A stretch of 64,000 nucleotides of DNA from Halorubellus sp. JP-L1 (GCF_011440375.1 NZ_JAAOIR010000002.1:124001-188000), one strand, 5' to 3'; numbered from the stretch's first letter, positions 54,417-64,000 are shown. Numbers and translations: made by a program. Notes: a model not told the origin generated them from the letters alone.

Positions 54417-56062
54417 CGTTCTCCCTCCCCATCGGCGACAGCAGCGGTTCGCTCCGAGTTTGAGGCGCCCCCACCAGTCATGTACAGGCCGAGATCCTGT
54501 CGGTCCGTTTGGTCGGGCGTCGTCTCGTACACGAGTTCGCCCTCGTACATGACTAGAATGCGGTCGCTCATGTCTAGCACTTCGTCAAGCGACTCCGTGA
54601 CTAGTAGAATGGCTGTATCCTCCTGTTGTTGCTCTAAGAGGAGTTCTCGGACGTATTCGATTGCGCCGACGTCGAGACCCCGGGTAGGATGATGCGCCAC
54701 TACCGCGTCTGGATCCCGGGAGAGCTCACGGGCGAGAATGAGCTTCTGCAGATTCCCTCCGGAGAGCTCCCCGGCTCTCGTATTCAGACTGCCGACACGA
54801 ATGTCGAACTCTTCGACGAGCTGGCTCGCGTACTCGCGGATGGCTTCGGAATCGAGAAACGGCAACAGTCCATCGCTATCGAATCGAGACGAATGATAAT
54901 CCCGAAGAATGGCATTCTGTGCGACGGATAACCCCGGAGCACAGCCGTTCTCGAGCCTATCTTCAGGGATATAGGCGAGACCGGCCTCGAGGAACGCTCG
55001 AGGACCTCGTTCGGTCATCGGCTCTCCTTTGACAGAGATCTCGCCGTCAGTTGGCGTGCGTTCTCCAGCAAGGCACTCGACGAGTTCTCGCTGGCCGTTT
55101 CCGCTCACCCCGATGATACCAACGATTTCGCCCGCATGAACGCGGATGTCCACCTCGTGAAGTGCTTGCTGTCCTCGGTCATCGTCTGCCGTTATTCCAC
55201 GGGCACTCAGTATGGGATCGCCAACCTGTTCCCGCCGGTCCTTGTCAACCTTGAACACGACATCTCGTCCGACCATCATCTCCGCAAGCTCGGATCGGGT
55301 TGTCTCTGCTGTTTCGACGGTTCCCACCGTCTGTCCGTCCTTCAGCACCGTAACTCGATCCGTTATCGAAGTGATCTCGTCGAGCTTGTGCGTGATGAAT
55401 ATGACGCTGAGCCCATCGTCGACGAGGCGTCGTAGGGTCGCGAAGAGCTGCTCGGATTCCCGTGGCGTAAGTGCGGCAGTGGGTTCGTCCAGAATGAGGA
55501 GGTCGACGTCTCGGTACAGCGCTTTCAGTATTTCGACGCGCTGTTGCTGTCCTACGTCCAAGTTTCCGACGGTCGCATCGACGTCAACGTCGAGTCCGTA
55601 TTCCTCGTTGAGAGCTCTGATACGTTGTCTCGCTGGTTCCCTCCCGATACTAAATCGGCTCCCGATTGATTGTGCGAATCTCGACTGGAGGAACTGTCCG
55701 AATCCCTCTTCGTCGCGTTGGAAGAGTCCAGCTGGCTCCCGCTGGCCGACGATGACGTTCTCTACCACCGATAGTCGAGGAATGAGCATGAAGTGCTGAT
55801 GAACCATCCCGACTCCAAGATCGATCGCTCGTTCCGGTGACGAGACTCGGACCGGTTCTCCCCGAAGCCGTATTTCGCCGGAATCGGGCGAGTAGAGGCC
55901 ATAGAGCGTACGCATCAGCGTGCTCTTTCCGGCACCATTTTCCCCGAGAAGCCCATGGATCTCCCCTCGTTCGACGGTCAGATCGGCTCCGTCGTTAGCA
56001 GTTACTCCTCCCGGGAAGGTCTTCACGATATCGCGCAGTTCGAGTAGCGTGTTCTCTGTCAT
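54413..56062 (-). CDS. ABC transporter ATPase with two nucleotide-binding domains
   Basis: 549 residues. The first domain has Walker A GENGAGKST near residue 39, signature DVGQQQRVEI and Walker B LLILDEPT. The second has a degenerate Walker A (GVSGNGQREL) and signature LSGGNLQKL, the normal asymmetry of RbsA/YufO-type ATPases. It powers the two permeases. It begins 63 bases after hyuB. Confidence 0.93.
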   Translation of the reverse strand: MTENTLLELRDIVKTFPGGVTANDGADLTVERGEIHGLLGENGAGKSTLMRTLYGLYSPDSGEIRLRGEPVRVSSPERAIDLGVGMVHQHFMLIPRLSVVENVIVGQREPAGLFQRDEEGFGQFLQSRFAQSIGSRFSIGREPARQRIRALNEEYGLDVDVDATVGNLDVGQQQRVEILKALYRDVDLLILDEPTAALTPRESEQLFATLRRLVDDGLSVIFITHKLDEITSITDRVTVLKDGQTVGTVETAETTRSELAEMMVGRDVVFKVDKDRREQVGDPILSARGITADDDRGQQALHEVDIRVHAGEIVGIIGVSGNGQRELVECLAGERTPTDGEISVKGEPMTERGPRAFLEAGLAYIPEDRLENGCAPGLSVAQNAILRDYHSSRFDSDGLLPFLDSEAIREYASQLVEEFDIRVGSLNTRAGELSGGNLQKLILARELSRDPDAVVAHHPTRGLDVGAIEYVRELLLEQQQEDTAILLVTESLDEVLDMSDRILVMYEGELVYETTPDQTDRQDLGLYMTGGGASNSERTAAVADGEGER

Positions 56063-56125
56063 GGTTCGTGTCGTCGGCTGTGAGTGGTATTCATGAGAAA
56101 GGGGGCCGCGTTGTGGCCCGCGACG

Positions 56126-58306
56126 TCAGTGCAGTCGACTCTCGAGATATGGTTGGTCTGCCAACGCTACTTCGGTATCCAGTAGGGTTGCACAGGATGG
56201 ACAGCTGAACTGTCGGAACCGGAAGTCGTCGTGACTCTCACGGAATGGACCAGCCGCTGTCGGGTCTCGTTCCGTAACGGAAGCAGCGTCTTTCCAGTTC
56301 TCACTGACGGGTGCAAGCACCGTCTCACACGACTCGCAGGCCGTATACCGCTCCTCGTCGGCGGAGACGACGGTCAAGTTTGCGCCGAGACGGAGTTCGG
56401 TCTGGCTGGTGTCGGCGAAGTCGACCGTTGGGGAATGATTGGGGTCGTCTACGCGCTGCTCCCGAATCGCTTCTTGGCGTTCTTCGACCGAGCCATCGAT
56501 ATCTCCTTGCTCGGTGACGGGGACGCCATAGATGTCGCGTGCCACCTCCGGGGTGATTTTCCCGTCGGCGACGTCCTCGGCGACGCTGTCTGAATCGCGG
56601 TCTAGAGGATCGCCGTACCCTCCGCTTCCTGTGTAACGGAGATAGAATACGTCGTCCATACCGAACGAACGCGTTCCCCACGTTGCGTCCTCTTGCTCAG
56701 CTGCGTTCAGCTCGTGATTCGAGAGGGGGAAGCCAGTATCGTCGTCCCAAAGGTCGGTATCCCGGAAGACCGAATAGTCCGACGTACAGCCGGGGTAGCC
56801 CCCGAACACGCCGGTAGAGGGTGGGACGTCAGTACCGCGTCCGAACGTGATGGAATTGATCTCGTCGATCCCCTCTTCGGTGACCGGCGTGACCGCGAAC
56901 TCGTGGCCGACCCCGCCGCGATTCTCTCCGGGACCGCCGGAGTCAGAAACGAAGTACCGATACAGGTACATCAGGGGGAGGATGCTTTCGTGCCGTTCGA
57001 CGTTCCCCCACCTGGCGACCAAGTTCGGGACTTCTCCACCAAGATCGACGCCATCGCTATGTCCTCGGGCGCCTCCGGCACCGCCGAACGTGTCTGTCAG
57101 CATGTCGATGACGGTCCCTCCGCCCTCGAATTCGGCGTTGATCTGGGCGACGCAGTGAGCACCGTGCCAAACGCCAGTCGCCCGTTCCTTGTACTCCTCG
57201 CTCGCCCCGAGCAACTTCGACGAGGTCAGCGTCCCGAGGTTGTTACACGTCTGGAGCGTTGCCACCGTCGCGATCGAAATTGGTGCCGGCCTTTGAGCGT
57301 TGACGATGGTGCCCTCGGGTGCCTCTACCTCGATTGGATTGAAGATGCCATCGTTCCAGGTGATGTCGTAGCAGAGCAACGGGAAGATGGGCGCAGTAAG
57401 ACCGCCAACTGCCGTCCAGTACGAACAGTTGAGGCCGTACTCGCTCTGTTCGCTGGTCCCCTCGAAGTCGAAGCTCATCTCGTCGCCTTCCTTCGTGAGA
57501 GTCACGTCGACCGTGAAGATCTTGTCTTCGGGCTTGGAGTCGAGATACTGGCGCGCTTGCCAGGTCCCGTCGGGTAACTCAGAAAGCCGCTTCCGGAACT
57601 TGGCTTCGGATTGTTCGATGAGCTGCTCGGAGACCGTCTCGACCGTCTCGGGTCCGTGCTCTTCGAACATTCCCTGCATCCGGTCCGTTGCGACGTTGTT
57701 CGCCGCTATCTGTGACCGGATATCTAATTCGACCATCTCCGGATCGCGGCTCATGTTCAGGAGCGTATCGAGGATGTCGTCCCTGATCTCTCCTTCTTCC
57801 ATGAACTTCAGGCCGGGCGTCTGGAACCCCTCGTGGTAGACCGACGTCGAATTCGGCGAGAACCCGCCGGGATCCACCGATCCGATGTCGTTGACGTGGA
57901 CGAAGCTCGCGGAGAAGGCCATCAGTTCCCCCTCGTGGAATATCGGATTGATGATGTATGCGTCCGGCGGATGGAGGGCAGCGGTGTACGAGTCGTTGAG
58001 GAGGAACATGTCGCCCTCCTCGATGTCGCCACCGAACCTGTCGATGATAGCCTCGACAGCTCTCGATGCACCGATGTAGTGGTGAAGGAAGCCAACACCG
58101 CCCGTCAATAGCTTCCCGTCCTTCGTATACAACGATACCATGAGGTCGTGTCCCTCGTTGGTAACCGGCGTCCCCGACACTCGCTTGAGTGCCTTTACGG
58201 CCTCGTCAGTAACGCGGAACAGGCGGTGCTTGATTATCTGGAACGTTACCGGATCCACGTCCCGAATCTGTAGGTCGATTCCTTCGTCGCCGTCGCGAGT
58301 GCTCAT
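56126..58306 (-). CDS. hyuB: Hydantoinase/oxoprolinase B subunit
   Basis: 726 residues, full-length HyuB family. FQIIKHRLFRVTDEA, GDMFLLNDSY, HVNDIGSVDPGGFSP and ANNVATDRM are the expected N-terminal motifs. A C-terminal zinc ribbon (CESCETVL and CPSCATLL) is present, as in some acetone/acetophenone-carboxylase-like members. It acts with HyuA in ATP-dependent ring opening of a hydantoin, oxoproline or similar substrate; the exact substrate cannot be read. It overlaps hyuA by four bases. Confidence 0.9.
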   Translation of the reverse strand: MSTRDGDEGIDLQIRDVDPVTFQIIKHRLFRVTDEAVKALKRVSGTPVTNEGHDLMVSLYTKDGKLLTGGVGFLHHYIGASRAVEAIIDRFGGDIEEGDMFLLNDSYTAALHPPDAYIINPIFHEGELMAFSASFVHVNDIGSVDPGGFSPNSTSVYHEGFQTPGLKFMEEGEIRDDILDTLLNMSRDPEMVELDIRSQIAANNVATDRMQGMFEEHGPETVETVSEQLIEQSEAKFRKRLSELPDGTWQARQYLDSKPEDKIFTVDVTLTKEGDEMSFDFEGTSEQSEYGLNCSYWTAVGGLTAPIFPLLCYDITWNDGIFNPIEVEAPEGTIVNAQRPAPISIATVATLQTCNNLGTLTSSKLLGASEEYKERATGVWHGAHCVAQINAEFEGGGTVIDMLTDTFGGAGGARGHSDGVDLGGEVPNLVARWGNVERHESILPLMYLYRYFVSDSGGPGENRGGVGHEFAVTPVTEEGIDEINSITFGRGTDVPPSTGVFGGYPGCTSDYSVFRDTDLWDDDTGFPLSNHELNAAEQEDATWGTRSFGMDDVFYLRYTGSGGYGDPLDRDSDSVAEDVADGKITPEVARDIYGVPVTEQGDIDGSVEERQEAIREQRVDDPNHSPTVDFADTSQTELRLGANLTVVSADEERYTACESCETVLAPVSENWKDAASVTERDPTAAGPFRESHDDFRFRQFSCPSCATLLDTEVALADQPYLESRLH

Positions 58307-60411
58307 TGGTCGGATCCTCCTATGTCGATTCGAACGTTCTTATAGCGGTCCATACGAGCCTCGTCACCCGGGTTCACGACGATCGTCGTCACGGGGGTGA
58401 CGATGACGCCTGGACCCTCTGCGACGAAGCCAGGCTGGATTTCCGTGAAGTCGTACACCGGTGCGTCGACTAGACCACCAGCGGGCTCGAAGTGCATCTC
58501 CTTCTCTCGGAGCTTCGCGGTCTCCGGGTCCTGTCTGGATTTCTCGTGTTGGTGTGGTTCTGGCGTGGCGAGCGATCCGACCGCTCGGACGCGGAATTCC
58601 ACCATTTCCACCTCGCCCTGTTTGAACGCGGAGCCTTTCCCGTAACGCTGTTCGTAGAGGTCCTCGAACCGACCTAATACCGCTTCGAGATCATCTTCGT
58701 CGAGGGTTCCCGTTGCCTCCACCGGCGTCAATACCTCGTGGACCTGACGCTGGTACCGCATACTGATCGACCGGTTGAGTCGAATATCGTGCTCGTCGAA
58801 TCCTTCGCCGGTCAGCTTCTCCGTGGCTTCCGCTTCGAGGTCGTCAAACACCTCGTTAATCTCGTTCACGTCGAACGGTGGCTGAAGTTGCGTGACGTCG
58901 GAATAGAGGTGCGTGACGTCCGTCGATAACAGCCCGAACGCGCTATGGACCGAAGCAGTGTGGGGAATGATCACTTCGGGGATGTTCAATTCTCGTGCGT
59001 ACGAGGCAGCGTGCATCCCGGCTGCGCCACCGATCGCGGAGAGAGTGAAGTTCCGGGGGTCGATACCCTTCTCGACGGTGGTCTCGCGAATGAGGTCGCC
59101 GATCATCGAGTTCGCCAGCTTGTAGATGTCCGCGGCGGCGTCCGTCACCGACCGTCCCAGCGGATCCGCTATCTTCTCTTCGAAGATGTCGTACGCTTTC
59201 TCGGGAGCCATCTCTTTGTCGCCTCCCAAGAAGAAGTCCGGTTCGAAGTAGCCCTGGATGAGGTCCACGTCGGTGATCGTCGGCTTCTCTCCGCCCTGCC
59301 CGTAGCAGATTGGTCCTGGGTCAGACCCGGCGCTCTCGGGGCCAATCTGTGGGACGTTGGTCTCCTCGTCGATGGAGACGACGCTCCCCCCCGCCATCGC
59401 AATCGAATGGACGTCGCGCTTGGGGAACTGGTAGTGGTGGCGTCCGACCATTGGCTCTTCGGCATACTCGATGCGTTCCTCTCGGATGACGCCCATCTTG
59501 AACGTCGTGCCACCCATGTCGGTCGAAATGATGTTGTTCCGCCCGGTCTGCTCACCGATGAATCGACTCCCGATGAGGCCGCTGACTGGCCCCGACTCGA
59601 TGAGTCCAATGGGCTGTTCCACAGCGTCTTTCCGCGAGACCAAACCCCCATGTGAGAACATCAGGAGCATCGTCCCCGAGAACCCCGTTTCGTGAAGTTT
59701 CTTCTGGAGACTTTCGAGGTACTGTTCGGTCGCCGGCTTCAAGTATGAGTTGAGAACCGTCGTCGCGGTGCGCTCGTATTCGCCCATCGAGGGTGACACG
59801 TCGCTCGATATCGATACTGGAATCTCCGGGTATTCGTCCTGAACGACTTGTTTAACCATGCGCTCGTGTTCGGGCGATTGGAACGACCAGACGAAACAAC
59901 AAGCGATAGCCTCCATTCCCTGGTCGGCGAACGAATCCACAGCTTCTCTGACCTCCGACTCGTCGAGCGGTTCGACGACTTCGTCGCGATAGGCTCGCTC
60001 CGACAGTCCCGAGATGTTCTCCATCGGGATGAGCGGCTCGACCTTGTTGCTCATCACGACGTCCTTCGTCTCCTCGTACGACTGCCCGGACCACCGACCA
60101 TATCCTCCCCGAGTTGCGTGCAACGTTTCCTCGAATCCCTTCGTGGTCAGCAAGCCGGTTTGGGCCCCTTCTCGCTCGAAGAGCGTGTTCTCTCCGACCG
60201 TCGTGGCGTGAAGGAACAACGACGTGTCCTGAATGAGCTCGTCGAAGCCGACGTCCATTTTCCCGGTCGCATCCTCGAGGGAGTTGAAGATCCCGCCGGA
60301 GAAGTCCGGATATGTGGTGAGATCTTTCCCGATGACGACTCGGCCCGACTCGTCCATGATAGCTGAGTCGGTACACGTCCCACCAACGTCGGTCCCAATG
60401 CGGTATGTCAT
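58303..60411 (-). CDS. hyuA: Hydantoinase/oxoprolinase A subunit
   Basis: 702 residues. RIGTDVGGTCTDSAIMDE (nucleotide-binding ASKHA-like start), HATTVGENTLFEREGA, SISSDVSPSMGEYERT and STDMGGTTFKMGVI mark a complete HyuA subunit, the ATP-using half of the hydrolase. It overlaps hyuB. About 200 bases separate it from the BMP lipoprotein gene; that spacer is AT-rich (near 60505-60535) and may hold a second promoter. Confidence 0.92.
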   Translation of the reverse strand: MTYRIGTDVGGTCTDSAIMDESGRVVIGKDLTTYPDFSGGIFNSLEDATGKMDVGFDELIQDTSLFLHATTVGENTLFEREGAQTGLLTTKGFEETLHATRGGYGRWSGQSYEETKDVVMSNKVEPLIPMENISGLSERAYRDEVVEPLDESEVREAVDSFADQGMEAIACCFVWSFQSPEHERMVKQVVQDEYPEIPVSISSDVSPSMGEYERTATTVLNSYLKPATEQYLESLQKKLHETGFSGTMLLMFSHGGLVSRKDAVEQPIGLIESGPVSGLIGSRFIGEQTGRNNIISTDMGGTTFKMGVIREERIEYAEEPMVGRHHYQFPKRDVHSIAMAGGSVVSIDEETNVPQIGPESAGSDPGPICYGQGGEKPTITDVDLIQGYFEPDFFLGGDKEMAPEKAYDIFEEKIADPLGRSVTDAAADIYKLANSMIGDLIRETTVEKGIDPRNFTLSAIGGAAGMHAASYARELNIPEVIIPHTASVHSAFGLLSTDVTHLYSDVTQLQPPFDVNEINEVFDDLEAEATEKLTGEGFDEHDIRLNRSISMRYQRQVHEVLTPVEATGTLDEDDLEAVLGRFEDLYEQRYGKGSAFKQGEVEMVEFRVRAVGSLATPEPHQHEKSRQDPETAKLREKEMHFEPAGGLVDAPVYDFTEIQPGFVAEGPGVIVTPVTTIVVNPGDEARMDRYKNVRIDIGGSDQ

Positions 60412-60608
60412 CGTGTACCTTGCTCCTCTTCTTGAACCGTCATAATCCTATCGGTTGGGATACTAACCATTAGAACTGAACTCGAAAAAGGGCCGCTATA
60501 ATAGAACTATCTACTTTTAACTTTAAAATTTGAACCTATTGCTTGGTCTGGGGCGATATTACAAGACTCTGCTGAGCAGAGAAGCAATGGAGCTCGAGAC
60601 CTGCGTCG
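60412..60608. promoter_or_regulatory. AT-rich spacer before hyuA
   Basis: The spacer is much AT-richer than its flanks, with TTAAAA- and TATAAT-like words around 60495-60535, a possible internal promoter or processing site allowing the lipoprotein to be made in excess of the enzymes. Confidence 0.35.
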
Positions 60609-61757
60609 CTACGAAGGTACTTCCCCCTCGACGCCTTCCACGTACGAGGACATCTCGTTAAACAATCTCTCGTCGTTCCACCCAGAGAACTTGCTGTCCT
60701 TCCAGACGTAGTGGTCGTTGTCGATGATATTCTGTTTCTCCTCCTCCACACGGTCCTTGACCTCCTGTGGGACCGACGGCCCCCACTCGTCGAGGGCGAC
60801 GATCCCATCATTCATGCCGCCCCAGTACCAGTCGCCTTCGAAGGAGTCGTTCCTGACCGTCTCGAGTTCGGGCTCGTAAAACTCGTTCCAGTTGATGATC
60901 GCCGAAGCCAGGTAGTTCTCTCCGCCGGCATTCGCTTGGGACACGAACGCACCGCCGCCCCAGACACCGTTATCATTCGCAGTCTTCACTGTAGCCGTCG
61001 AATCCATGATGGTCGTAAGGACGTCCGCACCTTCGTCTATCATCGACTGCGCTGCTTGGCTCGCATCCTGTGGGGCAAACCACGCACTCGTGAATCTAAC
61101 TAACGTCGTCGCTTCCGGATTGACGAGTCGAGCGCCGAGTGCGTAAGCGTTTATCATTCGGAGCGTCACCGGTATCGGGAACGAAGCCACGAACCCAATG
61201 GTATCGGACTCGGTCACCATTCCTGCTGCAACACCCTGTAGGAACCTACTCTGGTAATTTCTCACGTAATAGGAACCGACGTTGTCTTCCGTAACGGTCG
61301 AGAGCAACTGATTGAACGCCATGTCGGGATTGTCCTCGGCGACGGTGACAACCGCATCCTGATATTCGACGCTAGTGGAGAAAACGGCGTCGTACCCCTG
61401 TGAGGCGTAGTTTCGTAGCGTCGATTCGATGTCCGGCGGTGCGACTTCTTCCGAGGAGTTCGTCTCAATCCAATCGTGCTCCTCTTCAAGCGCATTCCGG
61501 GCCCTCTCGTGGGCAGCCGCGAAGCCGAGATCGCCGACTGGGGAGATGTATATCCAGGCCACCTTCACCGTCCCGTCCCCTTCTGTCGATCCTCCCCCAT
61601 TCGTCGAATCGGTGCCTTCAGAAGCCGTGTCACCGTCAGAGCCGTCACCGTCACCCTCATTGTCACCGCTTAGACAGCCAGCGATACCCGATATGCCCCC
61701 TGCGCCTATGGCGGCCACTAGCTTCCGCCTCCTCATTTGTGAGAGTCTGTCTGGCAT
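60609..61757 (-). CDS. BMP-family substrate-binding lipoprotein
   Basis: About 382 residues from ATG 61757. The signal has RRRKLVAAIGAGG and a lipobox GIAGC, so it is probably a Tat-exported lipoprotein; an acidic Ser/Gly/Asp linker follows. The body has the BMP/PnrA fold features VAWIYISPVGDLGFAAAHERA, GYDAVFSTSV and TIGFVASFPI. It binds a nucleoside, purine or related ligand for the ABC transporter encoded downstream. The TATA box 29 bases before ATG 61757 sets the start; a TTG at 61784 is less likely. Confidence 0.88.
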   Translation of the reverse strand: MPDRLSQMRRRKLVAAIGAGGISGIAGCLSGDNEGDGDGSDGDTASEGTDSTNGGGSTEGDGTVKVAWIYISPVGDLGFAAAHERARNALEEEHDWIETNSSEEVAPPDIESTLRNYASQGYDAVFSTSVEYQDAVVTVAEDNPDMAFNQLLSTVTEDNVGSYYVRNYQSRFLQGVAAGMVTESDTIGFVASFPIPVTLRMINAYALGARLVNPEATTLVRFTSAWFAPQDASQAAQSMIDEGADVLTTIMDSTATVKTANDNGVWGGGAFVSQANAGGENYLASAIINWNEFYEPELETVRNDSFEGDWYWGGMNDGIVALDEWGPSVPQEVKDRVEEEKQNIIDNDHYVWKDSKFSGWNDERLFNEMSSYVEGVEGEVPS

Positions 61758-61780
61758 GCTATAGACTGTCTGGGGGCGGG

Positions 61781-61790
61781 TCAATTAAAA
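61781..61790 (-). promoter_or_regulatory. TATA box of the BMP/hyu/ABC operon
   Basis: On the minus strand this reads TTTTAATTGA, centred 29 bases before the ATG at 61757, predicting a leaderless transcript for the six-gene minus-strand operon. Confidence 0.6.
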
Positions 61791-61927
61791 CTTCTGTAGA
61801 ATAACATTTCCGCTGGGCCGATGAAATATAAAATTTATTATTAGATGAGTTAGAGAATAAAATCTGCAGTGAACAGACTTCACAGACCTAGAGTGAGATG
61901 CTTGTTCCTCGGTTGACTTGGTGAAGA

Positions 61928-61934
61928 TTTATAT
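61928..61934 (+). promoter_or_regulatory. TATA box of the amidase gene
   Basis: TTTATAT centred 27 bases before ATG 61958. It supports that ATG over the in-frame GTG at 61946, which would be only 15 bases away. Confidence 0.65.
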
Positions 61935-61957
61935 TCCCAGTTCCTGTGGGACAACCC

Positions 61958-63490
61958 ATGCCATATGTTCCCAACGCACGCTTTCGTCCGCCGTCGGCTC
62001 AAACGGTCAGAGAGCTCGCGGAGCAATACTACCTCGATCTTTCTGAAGAGGAAGTCGAAGCATTCGTCGACCTCATTACCGGGCAGGTCGAGGCGTTCGA
62101 ACGACTTCGGTCCCTCCACGAACCCGAACGAACGCTCACTCGAACCGTCCGGGAATCGCACGGGCCTCCCTCTATAGACGCCGATCCAGACAACGCAATC
62201 GTCACCGAATGCTTGGTCGAAGGAGCCGACGACGGGCCCCTCGCAGGCTACGAAGTAGCTGTCAAGGACAACATCGCCGTAGCCGGTATCGAAATGACTG
62301 CGGGCTCGAATGTTTTCGAGGGGTACATTCCAAAATATGACGCATCCGCTGTCGAGCGACTACTCGACGCTGGCGCGGACATCGTCGCCAAAGCAAACAT
62401 GAGCGACATGGCCGTCTCTGGAAGCGCCGATCTCTCCGCAACCGGTCCCATCTACAACCCACGCGATAATAACTACCTAGCCGGTGGCTCCTCTGGAGGG
62501 AGTGCAGTAGCCGTAATCAACGGGAACGCTGACATCGCACTCGGAACGGACCAAGCCGGATCGATTCGAGTACCAGCGGCGTTCTGCGGGTGCGTCGGCC
62601 ATAAACCGACCCACGGATTGGTTCCCTATACGGGAGCCATCCCGATGGGGTTCTCCTTCGATCACCTGGGTCCGATGACGAACACGGTAGAGGACGCAGC
62701 ACTGATGCTCGACACCATCGCCGGCCCCGATGGACTCGATCCACGACAAGATGGTCGAGAACCCGACGAATACGCTGCGACACTCGGCACGACGCCTGAT
62801 GACATCACGGTTGGTGTCCTCGAAGAGGGGTTCATAGGCGTCGAGGAAGAACTCGACGATCAAGTCAAGAACGCGCTCGAGGCATTCGAAGCTGAAGGAG
62901 CAGAGGTTCGAGACGCGTCCGTCCCACTCCACGACGATGGGGCTCTCATCTGGCGGGGGGTGGTCCCCGAATCGATTGCAGCGCTTACGCGAGACGACGG
63001 TGTCGGTCATTTCGTAGCGGGCCACTACGATACGGCGTTCCAGCAGGCGTTCGCCACGGCGCGCCGCGGCCGCGGAGACGAGTTCCCAGCTACGTACAAG
63101 TTCCTCCTCGTGATGGGGGAGTACCTCATGGAGGAGTACTATGGATACTATCACGCCATCTCACGGAACCTCACGAGGAAACTGAGCCGCCAGTACGACG
63201 ACGCCTTGTCGGACGTTGACGTTCTGGCGCTTCCAACTTCGCCAATTACGGCGTTCGAGGCCGATCGAGACATCGAGGGGCCGAAAGACCTCGTGCTGAA
63301 GGCCCAGACCGGGACTCGAACTCACAATACCTCGCCGTTCGACGTGACCGGGCACCCGAGCATCTCGGTCCCAGCAGGAACCGCCGATGGACTCCCCGTC
63401 GGTCTGCTCTTCGTCGCCCCTCACTACGACGACGTAACCGCGTTACGGGCCGCCCACGCGTTCGAACAGCACGTCAACGTGGGACTCTAA
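61958..63490 (+). CDS. Amidase (amidase signature family)
   Basis: About 510 residues. The catalytic Lys is in AVKDNIAVAG, the cis-Ser is in GGSSGGSAVAV, and the nucleophile Ser is in DQAGSIRVPAAFCG. Asp-Gln-Ala replaces the commoner Asp-Thr-Gly in that last motif, but Ser-Ile-Arg is intact. It hydrolyses an amide, possibly a carbamoyl product of the Hyu pathway (inference from context). It is divergent from the BMP operon with its own TATA box and convergent with the amidohydrolase. Confidence 0.9.
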   Translation: MPYVPNARFRPPSAQTVRELAEQYYLDLSEEEVEAFVDLITGQVEAFERLRSLHEPERTLTRTVRESHGPPSIDADPDNAIVTECLVEGADDGPLAGYEVAVKDNIAVAGIEMTAGSNVFEGYIPKYDASAVERLLDAGADIVAKANMSDMAVSGSADLSATGPIYNPRDNNYLAGGSSGGSAVAVINGNADIALGTDQAGSIRVPAAFCGCVGHKPTHGLVPYTGAIPMGFSFDHLGPMTNTVEDAALMLDTIAGPDGLDPRQDGREPDEYAATLGTTPDDITVGVLEEGFIGVEEELDDQVKNALEAFEAEGAEVRDASVPLHDDGALIWRGVVPESIAALTRDDGVGHFVAGHYDTAFQQAFATARRGRGDEFPATYKFLLVMGEYLMEEYYGYYHAISRNLTRKLSRQYDDALSDVDVLALPTSPITAFEADRDIEGPKDLVLKAQTGTRTHNTSPFDVTGHPSISVPAGTADGLPVGLLFVAPHYDDVTALRAAHAFEQHVNVGL

Positions 63491-63566
63491 CCCAGACAAG
63501 CGCGGACTCAGGTTCTCTGGAGTTTCGATTTGTTCTTTTTGCAAATCCCTTGCCTACGCCCTGAAC

Positions 63567-64000
63567 TCATCCGTCAACGAGGTGTGATAGACCGGCGCGA
63601 TCTGTCACTGCTTCCGCTGCGGTCTGCGCGGACTCCAGCAAGTTCGGATACTGTTCGTTTGCGAACTCGACTTCCCTGTCCTCCATGATCACGTTTCCAT
63701 CGCACACGACTGTGTGAACTTCGTGTCCCTGAGTCTGAGTAACGACCGTGGGAGCGACCTCTTGCTGGGGCGTGAGATGAGCGTGATCTGTATCGAGAAA
63801 GACGACATCTGCGCGTTTCCCTTCCTCGATCGAACCGAGTTCGTCTTCTCGCCCAATCGCCCGTGCACCCTCGATAGTAACCATCTCCAACGTCTGTTCC
63901 GCAGTGAGCGCTCCCGCATCCAACCGAACCGCCTTCTGGATGAGCGTCGCGACCCGTAGGTCGCTGAGGGGATTCACCAAGTCGTTTGCGCTCGGATTGT
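63567..64000 (-). CDS. Amidohydrolase (SsnA/AtzA/cytosine-deaminase-like), partial
   Basis: Only the C-terminal part is in the window (about 143 residues); the N-terminus lies past the right edge. NPSANDLVNPLSDLRVATLIQ is the typical post-catalytic segment, followed by LEMVTIEGARAIG, LGSIEEGKRADVVFLD and HTVVCDGNVIMED of the composite urease-like fold. Metal-binding His motifs are outside the window. It probably deaminates or hydrolyses a nucleobase-like ring, consistent with the neighbouring transporter and HyuAB. Confidence 0.85.
   Translation of the reverse strand, partial: NPSANDLVNPLSDLRVATLIQKAVRLDAGALTAEQTLEMVTIEGARAIGREDELGSIEEGKRADVVFLDTDHAHLTPQQEVAPTVVTQTQGHEVHTVVCDGNVIMEDREVEFANEQYPNLLESAQTAAEAVTDRAGLSHLVDG

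Overview
The window is haloarchaeal chromosome or megaplasmid DNA. Most of it is GC-rich, the predicted proteins are strongly acidic, the transporter and exported proteins carry Tat-type signals, and many genes have a TATA-like box about 27-31 bases before the start codon (leaderless transcripts). I saw no rRNA, tRNA or CRISPR array. It cannot be assigned to a genus by eye.

Layout. (1) 1-2458: two tandem minus-strand genes for exported LVIVD-repeat beta-propeller-like proteins, the first running off the left edge. (2) 3049-4386: a tyrosine recombinase, which probably marks one edge of an integrated island. (3) 4501-31893: a dense defence island. It holds a McrBC pair, a degenerate N6-methylase fused to a HEPN-like end, a DISARM-like module (SNF2 helicase, Eco57I-type methylase, giant DUF1998 helicase with a nuclease-like tail), an AlbA_2/Schlafen-like protein, a TaqI-type methylase, and a second McrBC-like pair whose McrB carries a long array of PUA/EVE-like reader domains. 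(4) 31949-33906: small accessory genes and a non-coding stretch packed with inverted repeats. (5) 34138-40652: a three-gene AddA/Cas4-like/AddB-like helicase-nuclease operon. (6) 41000-45726: a two-gene operon coupling a nitrilase-fold protein to a Rad50-like zinc-hook ATPase. This is my best candidate for an undescribed system. (7) 46333-48870: an ADP-ribosylglycohydrolase followed by a CARF-like protein and a PIN-like nuclease encoded in overlapping frames, a second candidate. (8) 48944-51506: a TumE-like/winged-helix toxin-antitoxin pair and small regulators. (9) 51507-52352: no gene, but a striking helically phased GTTC array. (10) 52353-64000: a catabolic locus with a BMP-type lipoprotein, two permeases, a double ATPase, HyuA/HyuB, an amidase and a partial amidohydrolase. 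Together these look like uptake and hydrolysis of a cyclic nitrogen compound (hydantoin, pyrimidine or purine derivative).

How it fits together: the centre, from the integrase to about 51.8 kb, is an accessory island in which several independent anti-phage or anti-plasmid modules sit side by side, most with their own promoter and internal 1-8 bp gene overlaps. The right end returns to ordinary metabolism. All function calls come from motif reading only. No database search was possible.
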